Positions 43,992-53,256 of a stretch of 64,000 nt of DNA are shown here, piece after piece. Each line of letters starts with the position of its first letter. Position 1 is the stretch's first letter. The position numbers and the translations under genes are program-made. The DNA is taken from contig CAKKNE010000004.1 in assembly GCA_918797485.1 (NCBI GenBank), positions 1,736,001 through 1,800,000 on the forward strand. Reading direction: 5' to 3'. The DNA comes from Pelagomonas calceolata. Its lineage: Eukaryota; Sar; Pelagophyceae; Pelagomonadales; Pelagomonadaceae. The notes beneath the pieces were generated by a model, which searched no databases, had not been told where the DNA came from, and saw nothing but the letters and a program-made list of their open reading frames with translations.

Positions 43992-44581
43992 TTTTGCTCC
44001 GTTGGAGCAAAACCCCATTCCCCAATGAAATAGTCCAATGAAACCGTGGTTGGAGACAGTTCTGAGTGCTATTGGAAGTCCCTCAAAAAACCGATTTTCC
44101 CCAATAAGTACGATTTTTGGTTTTATTAAAATTGATTACGAAACCCCTCCCCCTTTTTGCCCAAAACCCCTTTTTGCCCTTCTCAAACGTTTGGTAAGAG
44201 GCAACGCTGTATTTTCACGACGAAATACGGCATAATCCGGTTGTGCGTTTCATCGCCATGAAGTTCAATCCCCATGTCATTCCAACGACGGAAACGTGGA
44301 CAGCCTGAGAAACCGGATAGAAGGAACAGAGTCCAACCCTTGGAGATCCACTTGAGCTGCGCCATGACGCGCTTGTGGTTCTTGTGGCTCTTCGGGTCGC
44401 GGTTGGGCAAAAAGGGGTTTTGGGCAAAAAGGGGGAGGGGTTTCGTAATCTAAATTAAACCGTACTTATTGGGGAAAATCGGTTTTTTGAGGGACTTCCA
44501 ATAGCACTCAGAACTGTCTCCAACCACGGTTTCATTGGACTATTTCATTGGGGAATGGGGTTTTGCTCCAACGGAGCAAAA
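43992..44581. mobile_element. Foldback / long-TIR DNA element, 590 bp, non-autonomous
   Basis: The arms are inverted repeats: left 43992-44179 (188 bp), right 44405-44581 (177 bp). They are near-perfect apart from about a dozen bases missing or changed in the right arm opposite 44112-44135. Each tip is itself a near-palindrome (TTTTGCTCC-GTT-GGAGCAAAA). The 225-bp centre is unlike the arms. No transposase is present, so the element would depend on enzymes from elsewhere, as MITEs, foldback elements and small Mutator-like elements do. A clear target-site duplication is not seen; TTGAA flanks the left tip and CTTGAA the right one. The near identity of the arms points to a recent insertion. Confidence 0.85.
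44180..44410 (-). other. Centre of the foldback element with a short possible captured coding fragment
   Basis: The minus strand reads about 75 codons without a stop through the centre, including RVMAQLKWISKGWTLFLL and SGFSGCPRFRRWNDMGIEL. It looks more protein-like than random sequence. I do not recognise it. It may be a captured host exon, as in Pack-type elements, or a remnant of a longer parental element. It has no sign of being a gene by itself. Confidence 0.3.
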
Positions 44582-45122
44582 CTTGAACTTGAATCCCGGG
44601 CCGCCTATCATCCCCCTACTCTCTCAGAAGCCGGAAATTCCCTTTGAGCCCTATATAAATATGGTACGCTAGGAGGATGGGTCAATTTCTTATTCGAAAA
44701 AAAATTACGGCAAGGGGCGGGGCCTAATGGCACTGGCAGATGAGTATATGTGTGTGGCGCGCGTCCGAGTCACGGTCTAAGTGTCCGCGTCGCGCGTCGG
44801 CGGCGTGTGGCGCGCTTCGCACACGCCTCATAGACAGCGAACCGCAGCGTGGGTACACGTCCGCTCGCGCATCATGATGGGTGCGGAAGCAATGCTACCG
44901 GCGAACTTGAACTCAGTCTCAGGCTGCGGCAGAGCCGCCGAGCCTGAGATCCCCAGAAACGGGCCCCCGCACCGATACTTCCGGCGTGTACGCGGCGCGC
45001 GGCATTCATGCTACCACTGACGCGCCCGGGGGCGGGGGGAAGGGGGATCCTAAAGTGTTTTGGGCTCCCTTAGGCTAAACCCCCCCCCCCGTGGACTAAT
45101 TGAGGCGGATCGAACATTGAAC
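44582..45122. other. Intergenic region upstream of glutamyl-tRNA synthetase
   Basis: No gene seen. It contains a TATATAAATA word at about 44653-44662, a CGCGTCGGCGG-rich stretch around 44790-44820, and a 10-base C run at about 45081-45090 just ahead of the coding start. Confidence 0.4.
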
Positions 45123-47051
45123 ATGCGTGTGATTGGCATGGTGCTCCTGACGGGAATATCGAGGATAAGGGGTTGGCGAGTTGGTACACGCTCTCCAACT
45201 ATGAGCACCGGGGGAAATACGATAAAGGAACTAGCCGCTTTCGAAAGAGATGGGAGCCCGCGCATGCGGTTTGCTCCATCACCAACCGGTTCACTACACG
45301 TCGGTGGTGCGCGGACCGCGCTGCGCGTTTCCAGTGTCGTCTTTAGCCCTGTGAGTGGCACTTGCTGCGGCAGGTACAATTGGCTTGTTGCACGACAGGA
45401 GCAAAACGGGAAATTCCTCTTACGCATTGAAGATACAGACCTAGCGCGTTCAACAAGGGAGAGCGAGGAGAGCATGCTAGCAGACCTTGAGTGGCTTGGG
45501 CTTGACTGGGACGAAGGGCCTGGGGTTGGTGGACCATGTGGTTCATACCGGCAAAGTGAACGCTCACACATCTACAAGGAGGCGACCGACTTTCTCGTAC
45601 GCGCCGGTCATGCGTACCCGTGCTTTTGTACGGAAGAGGAACTAGAGACGAAGCGTATAGCAGCCAAGATGGCGGGGTCACAGGTTGCATACGATGGGAC
45701 CTGGCGGGGGGCTGATGCCGACGAGGTCCAGCGTCTTCTTGAATCGAATACGCCACATACGTATCGATTTCGTACACCAAAGGGCAAGATTGTGCGTGTC
45801 GATGACCGGGTGCGAGGGCATGTTGAGTGGGACGTGCAGGCTACGATTGGTGATTTCATTCTACTCCGGTCAAATGGCGTGCCTGTATACAATTTCTGCG
45901 TCGCTGTGGATGATGCGCTCATGGGTGTCACAACAGTTGTACGTGCAGAGGAACACTTGACAAACACGGTCCGGCAGCTACTTGTGCTTGAAGCTCTTGG
46001 CTTTAAAGAACCATCCTATGCACACGCGTCACTCATCCTTGGTAGTGATAAATCAAAATTGAGTAAACGACACGGGGCCACATCCTGTGGCCAGTTCCGC
46101 GAACGTGGTTACCTTCCCGACGCTATGATAAATTATCTTGCTCTCCTAGGCTGGAATGACGGCACCGACAAGGAGGTTTATTCACGCGAAGAACTCATCA
46201 AATCCTTCGATTTGTCGCGTGTGACCGCTTCGCCTGCAATGTTTGATGATGCCAAGCTCCGGTGGCTCAATGGCCAACATCTGCGCTCAATGTCGTTGAA
46301 GAGGCTGCTTCCGCTTGCAAGGGAACACTTCAAGGCTGGTGGTCTTCTGGACGATGCAGAAACAAATTCTGCAGCGGTCAATGATTTCATTAAAATCGCA
46401 GCAACTTCAACCCAACCTAAGGCTGAGCTTGTTACTGACATGGTTGACCTGACTCGATCCACTCTCGCTTATCCACTGTTGGAGACAGTCAAAATTCAGG
46501 ATTGCAATGAGGAGGCTTCGGTGCTTGCAAAGACAGTCACCAAGGTACTTGATGATGACTTCATATCATTCTCTAAAGCACTTATTGATTCATACGATGC
46601 ACGCGAGGCACCTCCATTCTGCTACGACGCAGCGTTGGCAGCTGATGCTAATCCATCCTCTGTCCTGGAGTGGCTTGAAGCGCTTGGTGGTAGGCTTGGT
46701 CGCTCTAAAAAAAATCTCCTAATGCCAGCTCGCATTGCGCTTACTGGCAAGACTACTGGTATGGATATTCCCTCACAGCTAAAAATCATCCAATGCGCTA
46801 TACACGCCAATTGTGCCCGCAGTATCTGTGTCTCAATTGACCAGCGCATGGAGATACTTCGGGCCTATGGGGGCAGCGCCCCCTGCTCCTTCGACGGTAA
46901 CACTACGCCCGAGGGAGAACTCGAGCCAAAAAGGAACATGAATCTTGCGACATTCTCTAAGCTGAGGCGGGTCTATGAGTCAAATCGCCGCACTGCCTCA
47001 GATGACATAACCATGTTCGAGATTCTCAGAAACGCCTATGAAGGACTATAA
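45123..47051 (+). CDS. Glutamyl-tRNA synthetase, bacterial/organelle type
   Basis: This class I synthetase charges tRNA(Glu) with glutamate. The catalytic core is clear: RFAPSPTGSLHVGGARTAL (HIGH-like HVGG at residues 59-62), LRIEDTDLARST, YRQSER, FCTEEEL, the editing-free Rossmann insertion with GDFILLRSNGVPVYNF, VVRAEEHLTNT, and SKLSKRHGA (KMSKS equivalent, 295-299 after splicing). The C-terminal helical anticodon-binding part ends with LLMPARIALTGKTTGMDIP. The extra N-terminal 47 residues rich in Arg, Thr and Ser suggest import into plastid or mitochondrion. The first ATG in frame is 45123. A 51-bp insert at 45323-45373 has GC...AG ends. Removing it gives RTALYNWL, the family consensus, and a 625-residue protein. 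Confidence 0.93.
   Translation: MRVIGMVLLTGISRIRGWRVGTRSPTMSTGGNTIKELAAFERDGSPRMRFAPSPTGSLHVGGARTALRVSSVVFSPVSGTCCGRYNWLVARQEQNGKFLLRIEDTDLARSTRESEESMLADLEWLGLDWDEGPGVGGPCGSYRQSERSHIYKEATDFLVRAGHAYPCFCTEEELETKRIAAKMAGSQVAYDGTWRGADADEVQRLLESNTPHTYRFRTPKGKIVRVDDRVRGHVEWDVQATIGDFILLRSNGVPVYNFCVAVDDALMGVTTVVRAEEHLTNTVRQLLVLEALGFKEPSYAHASLILGSDKSKLSKRHGATSCGQFRERGYLPDAMINYLALLGWNDGTDKEVYSREELIKSFDLSRVTASPAMFDDAKLRWLNGQHLRSMSLKRLLPLAREHFKAGGLLDDAETNSAAVNDFIKIAATSTQPKAELVTDMVDLTRSTLAYPLLETVKIQDCNEEASVLAKTVTKVLDDDFISFSKALIDSYDAREAPPFCYDAALAADANPSSVLEWLEALGGRLGRSKKNLLMPARIALTGKTTGMDIPSQLKIIQCAIHANCARSICVSIDQRMEILRAYGGSAPCSFDGNTTPEGELEPKRNMNLATFSKLRRVYESNRRTASDDITMFEILRNAYEGL
45323..45373 (+). other. 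GC-AG intron (51 bp) in glutamyl-tRNA synthetase
   Basis: Exon ends GCGCT|GCGCGT and resumes GGCAG|GTACAAT. It is a multiple of three and has no in-frame stop, so unspliced RNA would still give a protein with 17 extra residues right after the HIGH motif helix. Family alignment (TALYNWL) supports removal. No GT donor in the region restores the consensus. Confidence 0.7.
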
Positions 47052-48907
47052 CCCAAATTAGGGTCCCTAGACTGACTCCACATAGGATTGACAAATTACC
47101 CCACTGGCGGATCTTTCACTGCGTGCACAGCTTCCACCCTACAAAAAAATAACTTGTTGTGTTGGTACTACCGTCAAGCATTGTCCATCGACGTGCTGAA
47201 GCTGTTCACGGACGCCGTCCTAAGAGTTGACAGGGGTAATTAAGGAAGTATACTATAGGTGTGTGCAGCTCTGAGCGGAACCAGGAGCCGTCCAATTATT
47301 GAGCCGCTGGTTCAAGTTGAAGAATTTTGCTCAGGCTCTTCCGAGTCTAAGCATATTTCGCATATCCCTCAGGCTCATGTCGTTGGACACGCCCCCAATT
47401 GTTGAGCGGCTTATTGAAAGAGGCTGCGCGACTAAACATACGTTGGATATTAGTTACCTCCTTGTACCTCCTTGGACACCGCTGTTCCATTTATCGATAG
47501 CCTGAGGCTGGTTGGAGGATCATGGGATCATTATCTTGCTAGGTCTTACTTGCTAGGTTGAGGTGAGGAACGCTTGGTGAGGATTCGGTTCGAGTTCTAG
47601 GTTCGAGTAAGGGTTGGGATTGGGTAGGGTTAGGGCTGGGCGACGGGTTAGAGCGGGTCCTAGTGTCGGTGGCAGTTTCGCGGCAGCATCGTCTCCGATG
47701 GTCTTGAAAAGGTGCTCATCGGAACGTGGGGGCCGAGAGAATCGTTTTTAGGCGGGTGGAAAGGGCGAGCGGCGAAGAACAGCGTTTCGGCGAGCGGCGC
47801 AAACACACTGGGGCCTGTGAGCCCCGTACAGTTAACGATATGAGCCTGAGGCATCATCATGATGTACAAAAGGTATCTTAGTGCGCTACGAATAGAGCCC
47901 ATTGTCATCTGAAACACGCACTACCCTAGCACATAAAATCTACATCAGACTCGGAGTTTCAAGTTCCAGTGCCGTCGCGTCGTCGCGAAGTAATGGGTAC
48001 ACCCCGTTTTCACCCATCACTCCTTCATGTTGAGCCCTTTTTGAAAGCACGTCTTCATGGCCCTTAAGGGTGTTTAGGAGTTTTCCGATGAGGTTCCGAG
48101 CGGTGTCACGGTTGCACGCTCCTTTGCAGCTATTCCAGCGCTGATAGTCCGCCAGTCGTGCGGTGCTGCCGCGAACGACCCAAACGGGGCCAAAGCGGCC
48201 ACCAGGAGCCCATCCGGCCCCAAAATCGCTTCAAATTGCCATTCGACCTCGTTTCGGTATTAGCCTGAGTATGTTTTTAGATCATCACAGCCCGAGATCC
48301 CGGCGCCTCCCGGTAAAGTATCTCTGTATATGCCTCATAAACCCCACCGGTGCAACAGATGCTAGAACCCGATTGGGTCTCAGGACAAATAGTGCAAACC
48401 TGTAGATAGGAGGTCCGAGGGGCCCAGCGCCGGGTACTAGTGGGGAGCGATGCTACGAGCCGACAGATTCGCCGAGATCACCGACACGGCCCGGGCACGG
48501 CGAAACTCCTGCCGCGCATACGTCGCGGCGCGCGGCGCGTCGGACCCAAGTCATCTCTGGCGGTCGCTCACAGTGGAGAAATCGTCCACACGGGGCGTAT
48601 AGAGGGCTTGTAAACCGCAGGTGGTGGTTGCGTACGCGGACTCATTTTTTAACTCGTACCTACTGGCGAACTAGCAGAGCTCGGTGCGCGACGCGAGCGG
48701 CGCCTCTGCGGAACTCGCGGCCACTAGCCGAGTTTGGCACCCAAAGGTCGGGCCTAAACAAAAAATCGGAGCCATCGGTTTTGCGGCACGTGGGCGCCGG
48801 CACGGAAGGGTGGACGTGGAGCCCACACCCTGAATTACTATCACCCTGTAGGGTATTATTGGTGGAAGACGTGCGCGATCCGCGTAAGACTTTTCATCAT
48901 CAGAAGG
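47052..48907. other. Intergenic region between glutamyl-tRNA synthetase and Rab7
   Basis: No convincing gene. A G/T-rich tract at about 47575-47650 contains GGGTAGGGTTAGGG, but it is short and irregular. GC-rich at 48420-48830. Only short unconvincing frames are present. Confidence 0.45.
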
Positions 48908-49659
48908 ATGTTGCTCAAGGTAGTGATCTTGGGTGACTCGGGCGTAGGCAAGGTAATTCTCCACCAGTAGCAAACCAAAACGCAAGAAATGTCTTTTAGA
49001 CTGCTTTATTGAATCAGTTTGTCAATAATCGATTCTCGACGTCCTACAAGGCAACAATCGGAGCTGATTTTCTGACTAAAGAGGCATTTTGCGGTGCAAA
49101 TGCAAGATCAGTTGCTGTAAAGCATTCTTCAGGTCGCGATCGATGAAACCTTGGTAACCTTGCAGATATGGGATACCGCAGGTATCACAAAGCATAAAAC
49201 AACGTACACGTGATGAATGACTATTATATAGGTCAGGAACGCTTCCAGTCTTTAGGGGTAGGGTTCTACCGTGGTGCAGATGTCTGCATTCTGGTGTATG
49301 ACATCACGCAACCCAAGTCTTTTGAAAATCTTGATACGTGGCGCATTGAATTCCTAACTCAAGCATCGCCCTCTGATACCCAAAACTTCCCGTTCGTAGT
49401 CATTGCCAACAAGCTTGATCGAGAGAATGATCGTCGTGTCGCAACACAAAGAGCACAAACTTGGTGCGCTAAAAATTCAACATCAATATTGCCATTTTTT
49501 GAGACTTCGGCGAAAGCAGCTACGGAGGTCGAAGCTGCCTTTCGAAAGGCAGCTCAGCTAGCTTTATCTCAAGGAACTATGCAGGCTGATTTCATTCCAG
49601 AGACCATCAGCTTCAGAGGTTCTCCTGCAAATGGGGATTCCAAGAGCAGCTGCTGCTAG
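48908..49659 (+). CDS. Rab7-type small GTPase (four exons)
   Basis: Exons are 48908-48952, 49000-49083, 49133-49181 and 49232-49659, giving a 201-residue protein. Rab7 directs transport to late endosomes, lysosomes or vacuoles. Motifs: P-loop GDSGVGKT, switch [14 protein letters not shown], switch [23 protein letters not shown] (Rab7-specific RFQSLGV), NKLD and ETSAK for guanine binding, and a C-terminal SSCC for double prenylation. Length and every block match Rab7 (about 205-207). The start is the ATG of [15 protein letters not shown]; families often have a few residues more before it. Introns are 47, 49 and 50 bp; the second has a GC donor. The three small exons are too short to be noticed individually and were placed from the protein consensus. 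Confidence 0.93.
48953..48999 (+). other. Rab7 intron 1 (47 bp, GT-AG)
   Basis: Donor GGCAAG|GTAATT and acceptor TCTTTTAG|ACT. Joins GVGK to TALLNQF, phase 0, splitting the P-loop. Confidence 0.85.
49084..49132 (+). other. Rab7 intron 2 (49 bp, GC-AG)
   Basis: Donor AAAGAG|GCATTT and acceptor TTCTTCAG|GTC. Splicing yields [22 protein letters not shown], the exact family consensus. Using the nearby GTGCAA instead breaks the frame. Confidence 0.8.
49182..49231 (+). other. Rab7 intron 3 (50 bp, GT-AG)
   Basis: Donor GCAG|GTATCA and acceptor TATATAG|GTCAG, phase 1, joins DTAG to QERF inside switch II. Confidence 0.85.
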
Positions 49660-51738
49660 ACCCAGCAAAGCTTGTGTTGCCCGAAATGGACAAGGGAAGT
49701 GTCCATGTAGGGTTGGTATCTTGCATATTGCACCCAGAATCGATTTCTTACTATACTTTATATTGAGCGTTGTGGTGGCGAGTTCACTGTCCGAACGAGA
49801 ATCACTAATTCGCGTGGTCTCCCAGGATGTCATCAAGGGACTCGTTCATGTGGGTCAACATCAAGATGCATCTGATGGTGCTTCCAAATTGCGTCTATCA
49901 AGGACGACGCCATGGTCTGCAAGTTGAGTCTCACTCTCCATTGCGCCATTGCTTTGTATTTTCTTTGTCCCATTGTGTTTTAATCAAAGTCGCAGACCAT
50001 GACGTGCCAGTGTTAGAACAGATACAAAAAGGAGCAAACACGAGGGGGGGGGGGGCAACCGGACGCCTTTTAGCCCTTGATGTTTACAGATCCTGTCCGG
50101 GCGAAGAAGGAGTGGTTTTGTCACTTCAACTGGTCATCCGACCTGCCTCGTAACCAAAAAGCCCCCCCGAAATTACCGAAAATGCGCAAAATCATTTACG
50201 GGATTCGGACGCCCTTCTAAGGCTTCTTCCCAAGTCCCTAGACCGTGACCTCCTTGTATCATTTGGAATATAGTAAGCAGGGCCCGGGCAATATGCCAGT
50301 GTGTAGTTGAACACTAACAAGCCGGTAGTCATCCCACGCCATACTAGTGCTATAGTACACCCAATTCGCATCATCGCATGGTATCTTCCATCTTACACTT
50401 GCAACTTGAACACATTGCATGTCACAGTCACGACTTATCTCTCATTACCTTCGTCCGACTCTGAGTCAGAGGGGGAAACCAGACTCTGGGTAAGTCTTAA
50501 TCGACCCAAAAGTGCCAGCTTCTTTGCGCATTGGCATAAAATAAAGCCTCCCGACGGAGGTCGGTAGGGCCTCCCTGGGAAGGCAGCGGTCTGTACAGAG
50601 GACCGGAGGACGATTAAAGCGCGAGCGAGGGCTCTTAATTCGTCACAAGCTCGTTTTCATCCGGCCTTGCGGTAGTATATGTGCCGACCGTGCGGCCGAC
50701 GCCAACCCTCGGGGCAGCCAGTGTCAATCTAGCCCCCCAGGGCCGTGCCTTTTTCTTGAAGAGAATAGCGAAATGGCGGCCATAGTCACCAGGTTAGTTA
50801 CCGCCCCAGGGCGAACCGACGTCCCCGTGCGAGCCCCTGACCTCATCCGGCTCTTACAAGGTTCGCACGAGCCCCGGGTCGAATCAGGCTGCTTGGGCGC
50901 TGGTCCCGGGCTTCGCGCAGCCTATCTGCCCGATCAAAAGTCCAGATGATAAGTTCGAGTCCCTACATGCCCACAATACGACGCTAACCCGCCTCGGACA
51001 TGGGCCCCGGGCTAGAGCCCCGGGCCAAAAATGTAGCAGTGCCCGACCCCCAAGTCCGATAAGCCAGCTAGGGGCCGCTGCTCAAATAACGCATGATGCC
51101 CTTTGCAATTATGATGGCAAAGTGGCACTGTCGTTGGAGCTCAGCGCTGGATGAGAGAGAGAGGGAAACTACTGCCTAGTACTCCAGCCTGAAAGCATTA
51201 GGACTTACTCTCCTTTGATCGCTTGGCACTTGCTTCTACTTGCCTTTACATGTTTGGCTTTAGATCTTACCTTGAAGCAGGTAGAAGCGGGTCAAGGGGC
51301 AGCTTGCGCTGTGTATTGTTCCCATTACCTCCTGCAGCTTGATGTGCCCATGTCCTCAGTACATTGGGAGTGTTAGCGTGCGTCTCTACTTCGCGCAGCC
51401 TATCACAAGTATGATACGCACGTGCTAATTGACCCTAATACGCACGTTGATAGGAGGAATTCACGATGTTGTTTTGATGAAGAATTCAAAAAAAAGTCCC
51501 TCTGCATTCTTTGATTGCCTTTCTCATCTCTGACACTCTTTGTTGCAAAAACTTTATTCAGGTTTGGCTGATTACTATATGGGTTTAGGGTATGTGCATT
51601 TGAACTTTTATCAAAACCTCCTGGGGGGTGTTGCTGGATCGAACGGAATGAGGTGGCAAGATGGGCAAGAGGATGTCCTTTCTGCAAGTGCGCGCTACTA
51701 ACATCGTTGAAAAAAGATTTTTCTGTGCACATGAATTT
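49660..51738. other. Intergenic region between Rab7 and the minus-strand cysteine-pair protein gene
   Basis: No gene recognised. A G run at about 50045-50055; GC-rich, structured-looking sequence at 50560-51070 with no tRNA or rRNA I can identify; AT-rich toward 51738. Short frames present have no family features. Confidence 0.45.
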
Positions 51739-53256
51739 TTATTTTTGCTTATGTGAACAATTGCTAAACCCACCTCGTTGGTGAATAATTGCACCGACCG
51801 ATAGTCCATCACTATAGTTTTTACTATCAAAATATGGCGAGCCCGTATTTGCTCCTGGAACACTGTATATTGGAGCCGGTATCGATGGCATCAGAGGCTT
51901 AGCTGTTTGTCTGTTGAGGGTTTTATTACCATTGTTGGCGGCTAAGTTTTTCTGAAGGGCCTCGTCTGTGTTTGTCTTTGTCTTCGCATTTGCTTTTGTA
52001 GTATAGTCGAGCTCACTGTATTTTCGTGAGCTCGCTGCAGTTACAAATTCTGCGTAGACAAGGTAACAATTTTCGCACACAGCTGCACTTTTGTACATAA
52101 AAAGTGGGTCTCGCCGGTATCGTTTGTAAATTTCAGGTGATAATTTTGGATGAATCTGTTTTATTATAGGAGGAATTACAATCCCTGCACCCCTGAGTGG
52201 AATCCCTGCGCAGTCTTTTGCCTTGCCAAACCCCACGCCCCCAGACGCTTCCATGATCAAGGGTTCGGGATAGTACTTCGATGTTTGACTTTTATCCACA
52301 ATTGCAGCAAGAGCTCTTTCAAAATGGGAAATTATAGTTTGATATCGCACCTGATGAAACTTGTCTGAAGTTGCTGATTTCCCACAACTTATACATTGCA
52401 AGCAGTTGAGGGGTTTAAATTCACCTTGAGAATGATTTGGCTTGTCTATGAGCGTAACATCGGCGGGTAGTTGAATAGTTCGGTTGATATCAATCGGTGT
52501 ACATATTCGTGGCAGATCCTGAGACTTTCCACAACTCCTCTCGAGTCTAATAGAATCACTCCAAAGAAACCATATTCGCCCTCTTGAGTCCACCTTGAAG
52601 TTAGCAACCATACGTGCAACACGGCACTTTTGAAAGGAAACTTCAGTGACGTGTGCGACAAGGTTCTCACAAAGTCGCTGGATTTGACTTGGCAAAGCAG
52701 TCCCACGCAGTGGCGAGGCTATACTAAAGTGTTCTGGTCCCTCATATGTCACCGCACGCTCATACAAACCATATCTTTGGTCGTAGAGCTGCTTAGAATT
52801 AACCCGTCTTTCCAAGAGGCAAACCTTTGGTGACCATATCGCTCTAATGATTGCGTTGTGGACACCCTTTGGCTCAACAAAATGCTGGAGGATACCATTA
52901 TTCTCTTTCCATCTGTTGTAGAGAAACTCGTGCAAACCTCTGCGATCAAAGTATTCAATTGCTGTAACTTTCTCCCGGCGACCTTGCACAGCCATCTCAC
53001 TCATGTAGTACGCAACAACTTCACTGTTCCTTTTATTAAAAACTTCTTCAATGCGTACATTGGCTAGATTCTGTTTATTCTTTTTTTTAAGCTTACCACT
53101 TACACTCGTAAAGTACCAGTGGACAGGCTGACCGAATTTATAGACTATTGTGTCTGGCATTCTCAAAGAAGGCCCATAACCTAGTTCGTCTTTTGTGTGG
53201 AGCCAGCTTAGTAGGACATCCGATATCCCGTCCCCTTCAAGCCCCACGACGCTCAT
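51739..53256 (-). CDS. Protein of unknown function with two cysteine pairs
   Basis: The 505-residue intronless product starts at the ATG at 53256; a longer reading begins with TTG and is not preferred. I do not recognise the family. Visible features: a soluble N-terminal half with RIWFLWSDSIRLE as its most motif-like word, two cysteine clusters (CLQCISCGK about residue 270 and CENCYLVY about 395) that could bind a metal together, a glycine-rich stretch (ASGGVGFGKAKDCAG), and a low-complexity Asn/Thr/Lys/Pro-rich tail after about 425. No membrane segment or signal peptide. Normal composition and an unbroken frame suggest a real gene. The cysteine-pair layout and tryptophan-rich core suggest a conserved protist protein, but that is inference. 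Confidence 0.7.
   Translation of the reverse strand: MSVVGLEGDGISDVLLSWLHTKDELGYGPSLRMPDTIVYKFGQPVHWYFTSVSGKLKKKNKQNLANVRIEEVFNKRNSEVVAYYMSEMAVQGRREKVTAIEYFDRRGLHEFLYNRWKENNGILQHFVEPKGVHNAIIRAIWSPKVCLLERRVNSKQLYDQRYGLYERAVTYEGPEHFSIASPLRGTALPSQIQRLCENLVAHVTEVSFQKCRVARMVANFKVDSRGRIWFLWSDSIRLERSCGKSQDLPRICTPIDINRTIQLPADVTLIDKPNHSQGEFKPLNCLQCISCGKSATSDKFHQVRYQTIISHFERALAAIVDKSQTSKYYPEPLIMEASGGVGFGKAKDCAGIPLRGAGIVIPPIIKQIHPKLSPEIYKRYRRDPLFMYKSAAVCENCYLVYAEFVTAASSRKYSELDYTTKANAKTKTNTDEALQKNLAANNGNKTLNRQTAKPLMPSIPAPIYSVPGANTGSPYFDSKNYSDGLSVGAIIHQRGGFSNCSHKQK

Noticed and set aside
47600-47645. Telomere-like GGGTAGGGTTAGGG tract
   Set aside because: Only one or two imperfect units, not an array; genes continue on both sides.
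47660-47917. 85-codon minus-strand frame
   Set aside because: No motif, low-complexity Met run from an ATCATCATGATG word; consistent with chance.
49827-50153. 108-codon plus-strand frame after Rab7
   Set aside because: Lies in the likely 3' untranslated region, includes a G homopolymer and has no recognisable motif.
50920-50965. A tRNA T-loop-like word GTTCGAGTCC
   Set aside because: The flanking bases do not form a T-stem and no acceptor or anticodon stem can be drawn around it.
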